DNA of 64,000 nt from Microvirga lupini (GTDB lineage Bacteria > Pseudomonadota > Alphaproteobacteria > Rhizobiales > Beijerinckiaceae): positions 310,001 to 374,000 of the forward strand of contig NZ_JACHWB010000001.1 in the NCBI RefSeq assembly GCF_014191055.1. The letters run 5' to 3'. A model generated the notes under the pieces. That model saw only the letters and a list, made by a program, of their open reading frames with translations, was not told where the DNA came from and searched no databases. This document shows positions 42,524 to 50,722 of this stretch, one piece after another; position 1 is the first letter of the stretch; every line of letters begins with the position of its first letter. Position numbers and translations under genes: made by a program.

Positions 42524-45325
42524 ATGGACGACCTTCTTCTTGAGTTTCTTACGGAGACCAACGAGCACCTCGAAACGGTCGACGTGGAGATGGTCCGTTT
42601 CGAGCAGGATCCGAACAACGAAGCGATCCTCAGCAATATCTTCCGGCTGGTTCATACCATCAAGGGGACCTGCGGCTTCCTTGGTCTGCCCCGGCTGGAG
42701 GCACTGGCTCATGCAGCTGAAACCCTTATGGGCAAGTTCCGCGATGGAATGCCGGTCACGACCCCTGCCGTATCCCTCATCCTCAGCACCCTCGACCGCA
42801 TCAAGGAAATCCTTGGGGAGCTTGAGCGTCAGGGTGCCGAGCCGGAAGGATCTGACGGCGATCTCATCCAGATGCTGGACAAGATGGCCTCGCAGGAACC
42901 GCCTGTTCCCGAATCGGCTCCGGCTCCGCAGCCTGCGCAGAGCACAAGCACCGCGGTTTATCAGGTGCTTGAGAGAGAGCTGAAGCCTGGCGAGGTCTCA
43001 CTCGACGAGTTGGAACGTGCTTTCCAGGAGGCGCCCGGTCCAGGGAAGGCCATGACCGCCGGCACCCTGACGTATCAGGTGCTTGAGCGGCCCCTGAAGC
43101 CGGGCGAAGTCTCATTGGATGAGCTGGAGCGCGCATTCCGCGACGCGCCAGGACCCGCCCCTCTTGTTATAGAAAAGCCTGCGGAGAAGACGTCCAGCGA
43201 AAAGCTCTCTGCTCCCGCGGCAGCACCTGCTGCACCTAAGAAGAATCCCGATTCGTCGGAAACCGGGGAGGGTGCGGAAGGTATCGCCGGTAAGGTTCAG
43301 ACGATCCGCGTTAACGTGGATACCCTCGAACACCTCATGACGATGGTGTCCGAGCTTGTTCTCACCCGGAACCAGCTGCTTGAGATTGCCCGACGCAGCT
43401 CGGAGGACCACGGTTACAAGGTCCCTCTGCAGCGTCTGTCGCAGGTCACGGCCGAGTTGCAGGACGGGGTTATGAAGACCCGGATGCAACCGATCGGAAA
43501 TGCCTGGCAGAAGCTGCCGCGCGTTGTCCGCGACCTTTCGAACGAGCTTTCGAAGAAGATCGAGCTCGTGATGCAGGGCGCGGACACGGAGCTCGACCGG
43601 CAGGTCTTGGAGGTCATCAAGGATCCCCTCACTCACATGGTCCGCAACTCGGCTGACCATGGCATCGAGAACCCGTCTGAACGAAAGGCTGCTGGTAAGC
43701 CGGAGAAGGGAACGATCCGCCTCAATGCCTATCACGAAGGCGGCTCAATCACGATCGAGATCGCCGACGATGGCAAGGGGTTGAACTTCGCGGCCATCAG
43801 GAAGAAAGCCGCCGAGCGCGGGATCGCAAACGACGCTGAATTGGAACGGATGAGCGATGCCCAGGTGGCGAAGTTCATCTTCCATCCTGGCTTCTCGACA
43901 GCCGCGAAGGTTACGTCCGTGTCGGGCCGCGGCGTCGGTATGGATGTGGTCAAAACCAATATCGAGCTGATCGGCGGAACAGTGGACATCCGTTCCGAGC
44001 AGGGGCGGGGGACGACCTTCACGATCAAAATTCCGTTGACGTTGGCCATCGTGGCCGCGCTTATCGTGTCATCGAAGGATCAGCGCTTCGCAATTCCCCA
44101 GGTGGCCGTATCGGAACTCGTCCGTGTATCGCCCTCTTCCGAGCATTCGATCGAGCGCATCAACGGAACGCCGATCCTCCGCCTGCGCGACCGGCTCCTG
44201 CCGATCGTCCCGCTCTCGAAGGTCATGGGCCTATCTGGCAATGAGGATGTCAACCACGGCTTCGTCGTGGTGACGCAGGTCGCGCATCAGCGGTTCGGCA
44301 TTCTCGTCGACGGTGTATTCCACACTGAGGAAATCGTGGTGAAGCCGATGTCCTCGAAGCTGAGGCACATCCAGCTCTTCTCGGGCAACACCATCCTGGG
44401 CGACGGCGCTGTCGTGCTGATCATCGATCCCAACGGTCTCGCCCGCATGGTAGGCTCGGAATCGAACCAAAACGAGTTCCAGAGCGATGCGAGCCTCGAA
44501 CAGGCGGTCGTTGCAGCAGACGAGATGACAAGTCTGCTGGTCTTCCGTGGCGGGAGCGAAAGCCTGAAGGCTGTTCCGCTTTCCCTGGTGACGCGTCTTG
44601 AAGAAATCGAAGCATCAACGATCGAGTGGTCGAGCGGTCGTCCGGTCGTTCAATATCGCGGGCGTCTGATGCCGCTGGTCTCCTGTGACGAAGAACTGAC
44701 GATCAAGCGTGAGGGCATGCAGTCGCTGCTGGTGTTCTCAGACGGTGACGTGTCCATGGGCTTGGCCGTCGCCGAAATCGTCGACATCGTAGAGGACAAG
44801 CTCGATATCGAACTTCTCGCTGAGCGCTCCGACCTTGTCGGCTCTGCTGTCATCCGGGGGCGCACAACCGAGATCGTCAATGTCGCCCATTATCTGCCGA
44901 TGGTTCTTGAAACGTGGTCGCGCAGGGAGCGAAAGAGCGGTCTCGAGAGATCTCTGCTCCTCGTCGACAGCTCGACCTTCTTCCGGGACATGCTGGTTCC
45001 GGTTCTGAAGGCGTCGGGATATCGTGTCCATACGGCATCGACTGCCCAAGAAGCGGTTCGCCTGCTGTCCAACGGACTGCATGTTGACGTGGTTGTCACG
45101 GATCTTGAACTTTCGGGACATTCCGGCTTTGCCTTGGTTGCGTCCCTGCGCGCCGACCCTCATCACAGTACGACGCATGTGATCGGCCTGACGGTCAAAC
45201 CTGATCCACAGCAGATCGCCCTGGCAAGAAAGCTGAACATCTCCGAGATCGTTTCGAAGATCGATCGTCGGGGGCTGCTCTCCGCTCTCGCGGAGTTCAA
45301 TGGAACGCTTGAAGAGGCTGCTTAA
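42524..45325 (+). CDS. cheA: Chemotaxis histidine kinase CheA with C-terminal receiver domain
   Basis: A 933-residue kinase that phosphorylates CheY in response to chemoreceptors. P1 HPt: phosphorylated His44 in HTIKGTCGFLGL. Residues 143-222 lack a recognisable P2 domain and instead hold two copies of a 38-residue repeat. P3/P4 (about 265-510) show the dimerisation helices and ATP site (NSADHGIENP, ADDGKGLNF, VSGRGVGMDVV). P5 is a CheW-like domain (about 512-650). A second CheW-like domain (about 665-800) and a receiver domain (about 810-925, VVTDLELSG) follow, so it is a hybrid CheA. It lies two bases before cheW and is co-transcribed with cheW, cheY and cheZ. Confidence 0.95.
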   Translation: MDDLLLEFLTETNEHLETVDVEMVRFEQDPNNEAILSNIFRLVHTIKGTCGFLGLPRLEALAHAAETLMGKFRDGMPVTTPAVSLILSTLDRIKEILGELERQGAEPEGSDGDLIQMLDKMASQEPPVPESAPAPQPAQSTSTAVYQVLERELKPGEVSLDELERAFQEAPGPGKAMTAGTLTYQVLERPLKPGEVSLDELERAFRDAPGPAPLVIEKPAEKTSSEKLSAPAAAPAAPKKNPDSSETGEGAEGIAGKVQTIRVNVDTLEHLMTMVSELVLTRNQLLEIARRSSEDHGYKVPLQRLSQVTAELQDGVMKTRMQPIGNAWQKLPRVVRDLSNELSKKIELVMQGADTELDRQVLEVIKDPLTHMVRNSADHGIENPSERKAAGKPEKGTIRLNAYHEGGSITIEIADDGKGLNFAAIRKKAAERGIANDAELERMSDAQVAKFIFHPGFSTAAKVTSVSGRGVGMDVVKTNIELIGGTVDIRSEQGRGTTFTIKIPLTLAIVAALIVSSKDQRFAIPQVAVSELVRVSPSSEHSIERINGTPILRLRDRLLPIVPLSKVMGLSGNEDVNHGFVVVTQVAHQRFGILVDGVFHTEEIVVKPMSSKLRHIQLFSGNTILGDGAVVLIIDPNGLARMVGSESNQNEFQSDASLEQAVVAADEMTSLLVFRGGSESLKAVPLSLVTRLEEIEASTIEWSSGRPVVQYRGRLMPLVSCDEELTIKREGMQSLLVFSDGDVSMGLAVAEIVDIVEDKLDIELLAERSDLVGSAVIRGRTTEIVNVAHYLPMVLETWSRRERKSGLERSLLLVDSSTFFRDMLVPVLKASGYRVHTASTAQEAVRLLSNGLHVDVVVTDLELSGHSGFALVASLRADPHHSTTHVIGLTVKPDPQQIALARKLNISEIVSKIDRRGLLSALAEFNGTLEEAA
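42959..43186 (+). repeat. Tandem 114-base repeat inside cheA (2 copies)
   Basis: Two in-frame copies start at 42959 (residue 146) and 43073 (residue 184). Each encodes YQVLER followed by LKPGEVSLDELERAF and ends in APGP. The copies differ at many synonymous positions, so the peptide is conserved while the DNA has drifted. Confidence 0.85.
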
Positions 45326-45327
45326 TC

Positions 45328-45816
45328 ATGAAGCTCATCGACTCAACTCCCTCAGGGAACGTGAAAATTGCCTCCAAGCAGATGGAATTCGTGACAGTCA
45401 CGGTTGCCGGACAGCTTCTGGGATTGCCGATCAGCCGCGTGCACGATGTCTTTGTCGTGAGCGAAATGACGACTGTTCCTCTTGCGCCTGGTGAAATTGC
45501 AGGACTGTTGAACCTGCGTGGCCGGGTTGTCACGGCGGTGTCTTTGCGCCGCCGCCTCGGGCTGGGCGATACCTACGAAGCCGGGCGGCGCATGGCGGTT
45601 GGTCTTGAGAATCAGGGCGAGGCTTATGGGCTGTTGGTGGACGAGGTCGGTGAGGTTCTCAAGCTCGACCCGGACGAGATGCAGCCAAACCCAGTTCACA
45701 TGGATCGGAGCTGGGTGGGGCTGTCGCAGGGAGTTCATCAGCTGCGGGACCAGCTGCTGATCGTGCTCGATGTGGACGCCGTTCTGGCCTTCGGGACTGA
45801 GCGTGAGGCTGCGTAA
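45328..45816 (+). CDS. cheW: Chemotaxis coupling protein CheW
   Basis: A 162-residue single CheW domain linking receptors to CheA. Family landmarks include LLGLPISRVHDVF near residues 30-42, PLAPGEIAGLLNLRGRVVTA near 51-70, and the GLLVDEVGEVLKLDPDEM segment near 97-114. It starts two bases after the cheA stop, so translation is coupled. The N-terminal 20 residues are a short variable extension. No unusual features were seen. Confidence 0.94.
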   Translation: MKLIDSTPSGNVKIASKQMEFVTVTVAGQLLGLPISRVHDVFVVSEMTTVPLAPGEIAGLLNLRGRVVTAVSLRRRLGLGDTYEAGRRMAVGLENQGEAYGLLVDEVGEVLKLDPDEMQPNPVHMDRSWVGLSQGVHQLRDQLLIVLDVDAVLAFGTEREAA

Positions 45817-45875
45817 GCCGGAATCGTCGAACGTATGTGCTTCAATTCATATAAACAGGATACAGGAAGTTTGCC

Positions 45876-46259
45876 GTGAGCCTTGATCTATCTACCCCTG
45901 TTCTCATCGTTGACGACTACCAGACGATGCTGCGCATTATCCGCAACCTTCTGAAGCAGATCGGCTTCAACGACGTCGACGAGGCGAAGGACGGCTCGGA
46001 GGCTCTGGGCAAGCTCAAGGAGAAGAAGTACGGGCTGGTGATCTCCGACTGGAATATGGCGCCCATGACCGGCTTCGAGCTTCTGCAGCAGGTGCGGGCC
46101 GACGCGGAGCTGGGCAGCCTGCCGTTCATCATGATCACCGCCGAGGCCAAGACCGAGAACGTGGTGGCGGCCAAGCAGGCCGGCGTCAACAACTACATCG
46201 TCAAGCCCTTCAACGCCGATACCCTGCGCTCGAAGATCAGCGCTGTCTTTGGCGCCTGA
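45876..46259 (+). CDS. cheY: Chemotaxis response regulator CheY
   Basis: A 127-residue CheY that carries the signal from CheA to the flagellar motor. The acidic pocket is IVDDYQ (residues 11-16), the phosphoacceptor aspartate lies in VISDWNM near 57, MITAEAK near 87 gives the Thr/Ala switch, and VKPFN near 109 the lysine. The start is GTG 45876, with CAGGA about ten bases upstream. It sits 59 bases after cheW in the chemotaxis operon. Its sequence is of the highly conserved alphaproteobacterial CheY1 type. Confidence 0.95.
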   Translation: MSLDLSTPVLIVDDYQTMLRIIRNLLKQIGFNDVDEAKDGSEALGKLKEKKYGLVISDWNMAPMTGFELLQQVRADAELGSLPFIMITAEAKTENVVAAKQAGVNNYIVKPFNADTLRSKISAVFGA

Positions 46260-46279
46260 GCGGAACGAGGGCGACGGTC

Positions 46280-46981
46280 ATGAACTATAGAAAGAGCTAC
46301 CGCATCGAGGCAAACTTTGGGGGTGTTTCGCAGGATGAGGGAACCCTGGAGCGTCATTCCGAAGTGATGGGAATGCTGGCCGCGATCAGGGAATCAATCG
46401 TTCCCGCGAAGGAGATATCGACTTCTCTTCTGGAGGAGCATCGCCGTGACATGCAGGAGGCACTTCGCCTGAAATCCGAGCTCGATTCGATCTACGAAGC
46501 CATCGAGCGCACGAAGAGAGAGATCGCCACTCTCCGATATGCCGGGGCTCAGGGAAAAGAGATTACCCGGGTCACGGATGAACTCGGCGCCATCGTCACT
46601 GGAACGGAAACAGCCACGAACTCCATTCTGGCAGCGGCGGAAAGAATCGATGAGCTCTCCAGCAACCTCTCCTCCCGATTGATTGGAAGTGATCAGGATA
46701 TCGCTCGCGAGATTCTCGATCACGTGATCAGCATCTTCGAGGCCTGCAATTTCCAGGACATTACAGGCCAGCGCATCAGCAAGGTTGTCGGCGCCATGAA
46801 GTTCGTTGAGGAGCGTGTCCATCACATGATGGAGATCTGGGGTGGAATGGAGAGCTTCAAAGATATCGAAACCATCGATGATCCAAAGCGCCAGGGAGAG
46901 AAGGCGCTCCTGAATGGGCCTGCTCTGGCTTATGATAACGGTGTCACATCCCAGGATGCCATTGACGCGTTGTTCAACTGA
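46280..46981 (+). CDS. cheZ: CheY-P phosphatase CheZ
   Basis: A 233-residue coiled-coil phosphatase that removes phosphate from CheY. The active-site helix segment EACNFQDITGQRISKVV lies near residues 154-170 and includes the conserved D and Q of CheZ. Long heptad-like helices fill residues 40-110. The C-terminal end ALAYDNGVTSQDAIDALFN fits the CheY-binding tail, which ends in an amphipathic helix. It follows cheY by 20 bases. CheZ is missing from some rhizobia, such as Sinorhizobium, which use a phosphate sink instead. Confidence 0.9.
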   Translation: MNYRKSYRIEANFGGVSQDEGTLERHSEVMGMLAAIRESIVPAKEISTSLLEEHRRDMQEALRLKSELDSIYEAIERTKREIATLRYAGAQGKEITRVTDELGAIVTGTETATNSILAAAERIDELSSNLSSRLIGSDQDIAREILDHVISIFEACNFQDITGQRISKVVGAMKFVEERVHHMMEIWGGMESFKDIETIDDPKRQGEKALLNGPALAYDNGVTSQDAIDALFN

Positions 46982-47015
46982 CCTAAGTTGAGCGGCAGGC
47001 GAGATTATGATCCCA

Positions 47016-47047
47016 AAGAAGCCCAGCCATTGCAGGCTGGGCTTCTT
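47016..47047 (+). terminator. Terminator after cheZ
   Basis: A perfect 13-bp stem (47016-47028 with 47035-47047) with a six-base loop lies 34 bases past the cheZ stop. Its arms begin with AAGAAG and end with CTTCTT. It should end the cheA-W-Y-Z transcript, although the following T-run is weak (ATGTAAAA). Confidence 0.75.
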
Positions 47048-47092
47048 ATGTAAAACAGGCAAAACTTACCGGAGGTTCCAGAGCATTTCTTC

Positions 47093-47114
47093 GGCGAAGT
47101 GGATCCGGTTCGCC
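47093..47114. repeat. Short palindromic intergenic repeat, copy 3 (reversed)
   Basis: GGCGAA (47093-47098) and TTCGCC (47109-47114) flank GTGGATCCGG, the reverse complement of the CCGG...CCAC core found at 6485-6510 and 9711-9735. It lies between the cheZ terminator and the heparinase-like gene. Confidence 0.55.
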
Positions 47115-47171
47115 GTCAAACAATGCGACAAATCCAGAAGGAGAGATGACTCCACGCAAGTGGAAGCAGCT

Positions 47172-49931
47172 CTAGCGTAGAAGATCCTGTACCTGTTGCG
47201 AAGCAATAAGGTTCATAAGCCTCTTCAAGCCCTCCTCCGTCATTGCGAGAATCACGCCTCCGCACAGTTCAGATGTGCCGGTGTAAAACTTATAGTTCAA
47301 CACATTTGCAGGCTTGAGACCGCTCGTGCCATTTGAGAGGAAGCCCTGCATGGATCCGGCTCGGCCAGCATGCCCGTTCTGAACCGTGAAGCCGGAAAAA
47401 CTCCCTTTGACAGCATGAGGAATGACCCGCAACCTGTCCCGCTTATGAAAGGCTATGGCGAGACTGCTGTTCGCAAGGGCGACAGCAATATTGTCTTCGA
47501 AGTGAAGGTTGGCCTCAGTACTAACGTTGCTTTGAGACGATTGAAAACGATCGAAGATAGCGATTGCGTTCATGTCGTCCAGGCATACGAAAATGCGAGA
47601 ATGCTTGTAGCAAGGGCCATGCACATTTGTTTCCACGCAGATTGCCTTCGCCTTGTCGAGCGTGAGTTCTGCCTCAACCCAGCCGAAGCCTGCAGTTTGC
47701 TCGCGAGAATCCGGAAAAGCCACATTGTGAGCCCTGGACGAAAGCAGATACTGGCGCACGGGGCCTGACTCCAGAGTCCCTGACCCGCCTGGATCCGTGA
47801 TCCACCTTACTCCGCGAGCAGAGTAGACGAAGGAGGTGCAGTCGTGGTGCCCACTGTCATGCTGTTGCTCGCAAATTGAGGCGCAGAGAAAGCTCCAATC
47901 CGGCCTCTGTACGTAATTTCGGAAGGCAATAAGACCCGCATGATCCGATATATGGAGCCTTGGACCCAAAGGATATGCCAGTTCCTCCGCAAGGGCCCGA
48001 TCCGACAGGAGATGTCTGCCATACCCGGAGATGAGGCGGCGGAACCAGGAGGCATGATGGAGTTTGCGCGGAGTATCCCCGAATGGAGCAAGCATGCCGG
48101 CCGGGTCGGTAACCGCCACGAGAGATCGTAAACTGTCTCCGAGCCGAGCACTGAGAAGCTTCCCAAGATCTTCAGCCTCACGATGATCCTTGAGATGCTC
48201 AGCGAGGATCATGGCAATGGAGATCGCTTCCAACCGGTAATGCTGAGACTGCTCATTCGACGAACCATGGGAGACGAGGAGATGGGCGAATCCGTCTCGC
48301 AAATGAACCAGAGCTACGGACTTCCAATAAGGAGAAAGAGCAAAGTTTCCGAGGCCAAACGATGTGCTCAGAAGAGCGCAGGCGATCCGCACCTGCAGAA
48401 TGGAATGCAGAAAGATGTTCTGGCTCAGAATCTCGGCGAGCGCGAAACTATGCAGAACGACCTCTGCAACCAATATGCTCAGCTTTTCAGGCGGTGTGCT
48501 CTTGGACGAAGCCGAGACTGCGAGCAGCCGGAGCAGAACCTCTGTGCGTATAGCAACGGATGCAGGATAGGCGCTCAGAGGATCCTTTGTGTGACCTGAA
48601 GGATTGGCGCGCGACCAGGATAAGGCGAGATCCACGGCTCTGTTCACCTCGCGCGCGCCCTGCTCGCGAACTAGATCTAGCAGCCAGGACAAGGAATGGT
48701 ATTCGAGGCGCCATGCGGGTGACTGATAAGGATCTTCGGTCCAGTCCGGCACCGAGGGCAAAGACCATGCCTGAAAGCTGCCGAGAGCCAGTTGATTTCC
48801 GGCAAGGGCTGCCGATTGGCCTTGCTGAACCGCTTGCAGCTTATCGTAGATGGTGGGGGCCGCCGCCAGGGTCTGTCGATCGATCAGACCGTCGATCAGG
48901 TTCGCATTGCTGATTTTCTCCCTGGAGCCAGGGTCCGGCCGAAGCCGCTTGAAGACTTCACCGACAAGAGTCGAAGAGTCCAGGGGTTCTTCGGTAAGGA
49001 TGCTTTCGAGAAGGAGATCGTCGTCCAAAGATGTCTCAAGCGGCGTCACGAGGCTGATCTCTGCTTCCTCGCGCCAGACCTGGAAGCCGAGGTCCACTGT
49101 CACGGCTTGGTGTGGCGGAGTGAGCTCAAGCGTGAAGCGCCGCGTCTGCCGGTTCACGGGAATGTCGATGTAGGTTCCGACTACAGGCGAGGTCGGCAGA
49201 TCGTCGGGCGAGGCGACTATTTCTCCCTGTCTGTTGCGGAAGATGACGCGCGCCAAGGCTCCCTCGGAGCCTACATTCTGATTGATCAGCTGACCGCGGA
49301 CAAAAAGTCTCTTGGCTGGGACAACTCCATAGGTCAGCCATGCTGGTTCAGTCTTCAGCCGCACCCAGGAGCGTCGAGGGTCATTCAAAGCTTGAGAGCC
49401 AGCTGCAGGGCTCGAATTGGCTTGAGTATCGTCGTTCGTAAGCCGGGAGGCCAGCAGAAGCTTAGGGTCGAGAATCGTGAATGGATGCGAGTTGCGCCAA
49501 CTGCGGATAGTGACCGAAATGTGCTTCGTCGGAGAAGGAACTAGAAAAGTGCAATGAACCCTTCCAACATGTGCCAGATCGCCGCTCCGGTTGTAGTAAT
49601 CGGGTCCTGGAATGTGGCAGCTTTGAGGGTCGATTTGAGCCCTGGTCAGACCCGGAACGTAGGCAAAGTCGATGCTTGATCCATCCTCGGTCAGGAAGTC
49701 GACCCCAACGACTGCGAAATCATGTGCTGCCCGGCTTTTCTCCTCAGGGTGCCAACCGATCTGGAAAGTGAGCTCACACCATTCGTCCTGTGGCAGATCC
49801 CTGAAGTCGAGCGTGGTTCGTGACCAGCGGTTCTGATTGGAAACAACGAATTGCCGTGTGCCTGCTTCTTCCTGAATTGCCTCGTCGCCGCGTATCCTAG
49901 GCGTCGGAAGGATCTGTCTGACATCGGCCAT
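47172..49931 (-). CDS. Heparinase II/III family protein
   Basis: A 919-residue polysaccharide-lyase-like protein. The N-terminal ~300 residues are beta-rich and unassigned. Residues 340-640 form an alpha-helical toroid region containing QSQHYRLEAISIAM. The C-terminal beta-sandwich, from about 690, carries the family signature with DSGHHDCTSFVYSARG, a DPGG turn and YLLSSRAHNVAFPD. No signal peptide is visible, unlike secreted lyases, so it may act in the cytoplasm or serve in glycan synthesis. It is a single gene between the chemotaxis operon and fixLJ, without local polysaccharide genes. The substrate is unknown. Confidence 0.83.
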   Translation of the reverse strand: MADVRQILPTPRIRGDEAIQEEAGTRQFVVSNQNRWSRTTLDFRDLPQDEWCELTFQIGWHPEEKSRAAHDFAVVGVDFLTEDGSSIDFAYVPGLTRAQIDPQSCHIPGPDYYNRSGDLAHVGRVHCTFLVPSPTKHISVTIRSWRNSHPFTILDPKLLLASRLTNDDTQANSSPAAGSQALNDPRRSWVRLKTEPAWLTYGVVPAKRLFVRGQLINQNVGSEGALARVIFRNRQGEIVASPDDLPTSPVVGTYIDIPVNRQTRRFTLELTPPHQAVTVDLGFQVWREEAEISLVTPLETSLDDDLLLESILTEEPLDSSTLVGEVFKRLRPDPGSREKISNANLIDGLIDRQTLAAAPTIYDKLQAVQQGQSAALAGNQLALGSFQAWSLPSVPDWTEDPYQSPAWRLEYHSLSWLLDLVREQGAREVNRAVDLALSWSRANPSGHTKDPLSAYPASVAIRTEVLLRLLAVSASSKSTPPEKLSILVAEVVLHSFALAEILSQNIFLHSILQVRIACALLSTSFGLGNFALSPYWKSVALVHLRDGFAHLLVSHGSSNEQSQHYRLEAISIAMILAEHLKDHREAEDLGKLLSARLGDSLRSLVAVTDPAGMLAPFGDTPRKLHHASWFRRLISGYGRHLLSDRALAEELAYPLGPRLHISDHAGLIAFRNYVQRPDWSFLCASICEQQHDSGHHDCTSFVYSARGVRWITDPGGSGTLESGPVRQYLLSSRAHNVAFPDSREQTAGFGWVEAELTLDKAKAICVETNVHGPCYKHSRIFVCLDDMNAIAIFDRFQSSQSNVSTEANLHFEDNIAVALANSSLAIAFHKRDRLRVIPHAVKGSFSGFTVQNGHAGRAGSMQGFLSNGTSGLKPANVLNYKFYTGTSELCGGVILAMTEEGLKRLMNLIASQQVQDLLR

Positions 49932-50101
49932 GGAGGCACCAAAGTTCTAGGTTGGAAGGGTGGTCGAGGGGGTTGCCTTACAAGCTTGCAGAGTCAGCGG
50001 TCTATCAGGCCTTGTTGACTTCTTGCAGGGGCGGCAGTCGTTTGACTTCCGATCTCCCGTCAGCAGAGTGGCCTGAGCTATGATATCGTCCGCTGGCGGG
50101 T

Positions 50102-50722
50102 TCAATGCCCTGTTGCGACCTCCAGAAACAGGGCCATGCGGATCAGTTCGGAAAGGCTCTTCGCTTCCATCTTGGCCATGACGTTCGACCGGTGAATCTC
50201 GACCGTGCGGATGCTGATGTTCAGCTCGTGAGCGATCATCTTGTTGGCCTTGCCCGCAACCAAGCCGTCCAGCACCTGCCGCTCCCGCTGTGAGAGAGAC
50301 TGAAGCCGTGCCTGAGTTCTGAGGAGTTCCTGATTCCTCCGAACGCTCTTCTCGTCACAGACCAGCGCAAAGCGGACCACCTCCAGGAAGCGGTCTTCGC
50401 GGAACGGTTTTTCGAGAAAGTCGATGGCTCCTGTCTTCATGGCTTCCACGGCTAGTGGAATGTCGGCATGACCCGTCATGACAATGACAGGGACATTCAG
50501 CCCACGCGCGTTGAGGCGCCGAATGAATTCCAGGCCATCGATGCCGGGCATCCGCACATCTGTAACAATGCAACACTGCCCTGGGTCGCTGACCTCGTCG
50601 AGGAAGGCTTTGGCGGACTCATATAGGCGAACATTCAGGCCAGCCGATACCAGCAGAAAGGAGAGGGCCTTTCGCACTCCGACGTCATCATCCACCACAT
50701 ACACGATCGGCGTGTTCGACAC
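50102..50722 (-). CDS. fixJ: FixJ-type response regulator
   Basis: A 206-residue two-domain regulator. The receiver domain has VVDDDVG near residues 9-15, the phosphoacceptor in VTDVRMPG near 54 and EKPFRED near 104. The C-terminal LuxR-type helix-turn-helix reads [22 protein letters not shown] near 143 and [13 protein letters not shown] near 170, typical of FixJ. It is paired with the FixL kinase upstream. The start is GTG 50722 behind AAGGAGG nine bases upstream; this start lies inside the fixL coding region, giving a 35-base overlap. Confidence 0.9.
   Translation of the reverse strand: MSNTPIVYVVDDDVGVRKALSFLLVSAGLNVRLYESAKAFLDEVSDPGQCCIVTDVRMPGIDGLEFIRRLNARGLNVPVIVMTGHADIPLAVEAMKTGAIDFLEKPFREDRFLEVVRFALVCDEKSVRRNQELLRTQARLQSLSQRERQVLDGLVAGKANKMIAHELNISIRTVEIHRSNVMAKMEAKSLSELIRMALFLEVATGH

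Noticed and set aside
42959-43186. Repeat structure considered as a CRISPR or transposon trace
   Set aside because: It is in frame within cheA, has only two copies, and the differences preserve the peptide, so it is a protein-level repeat.
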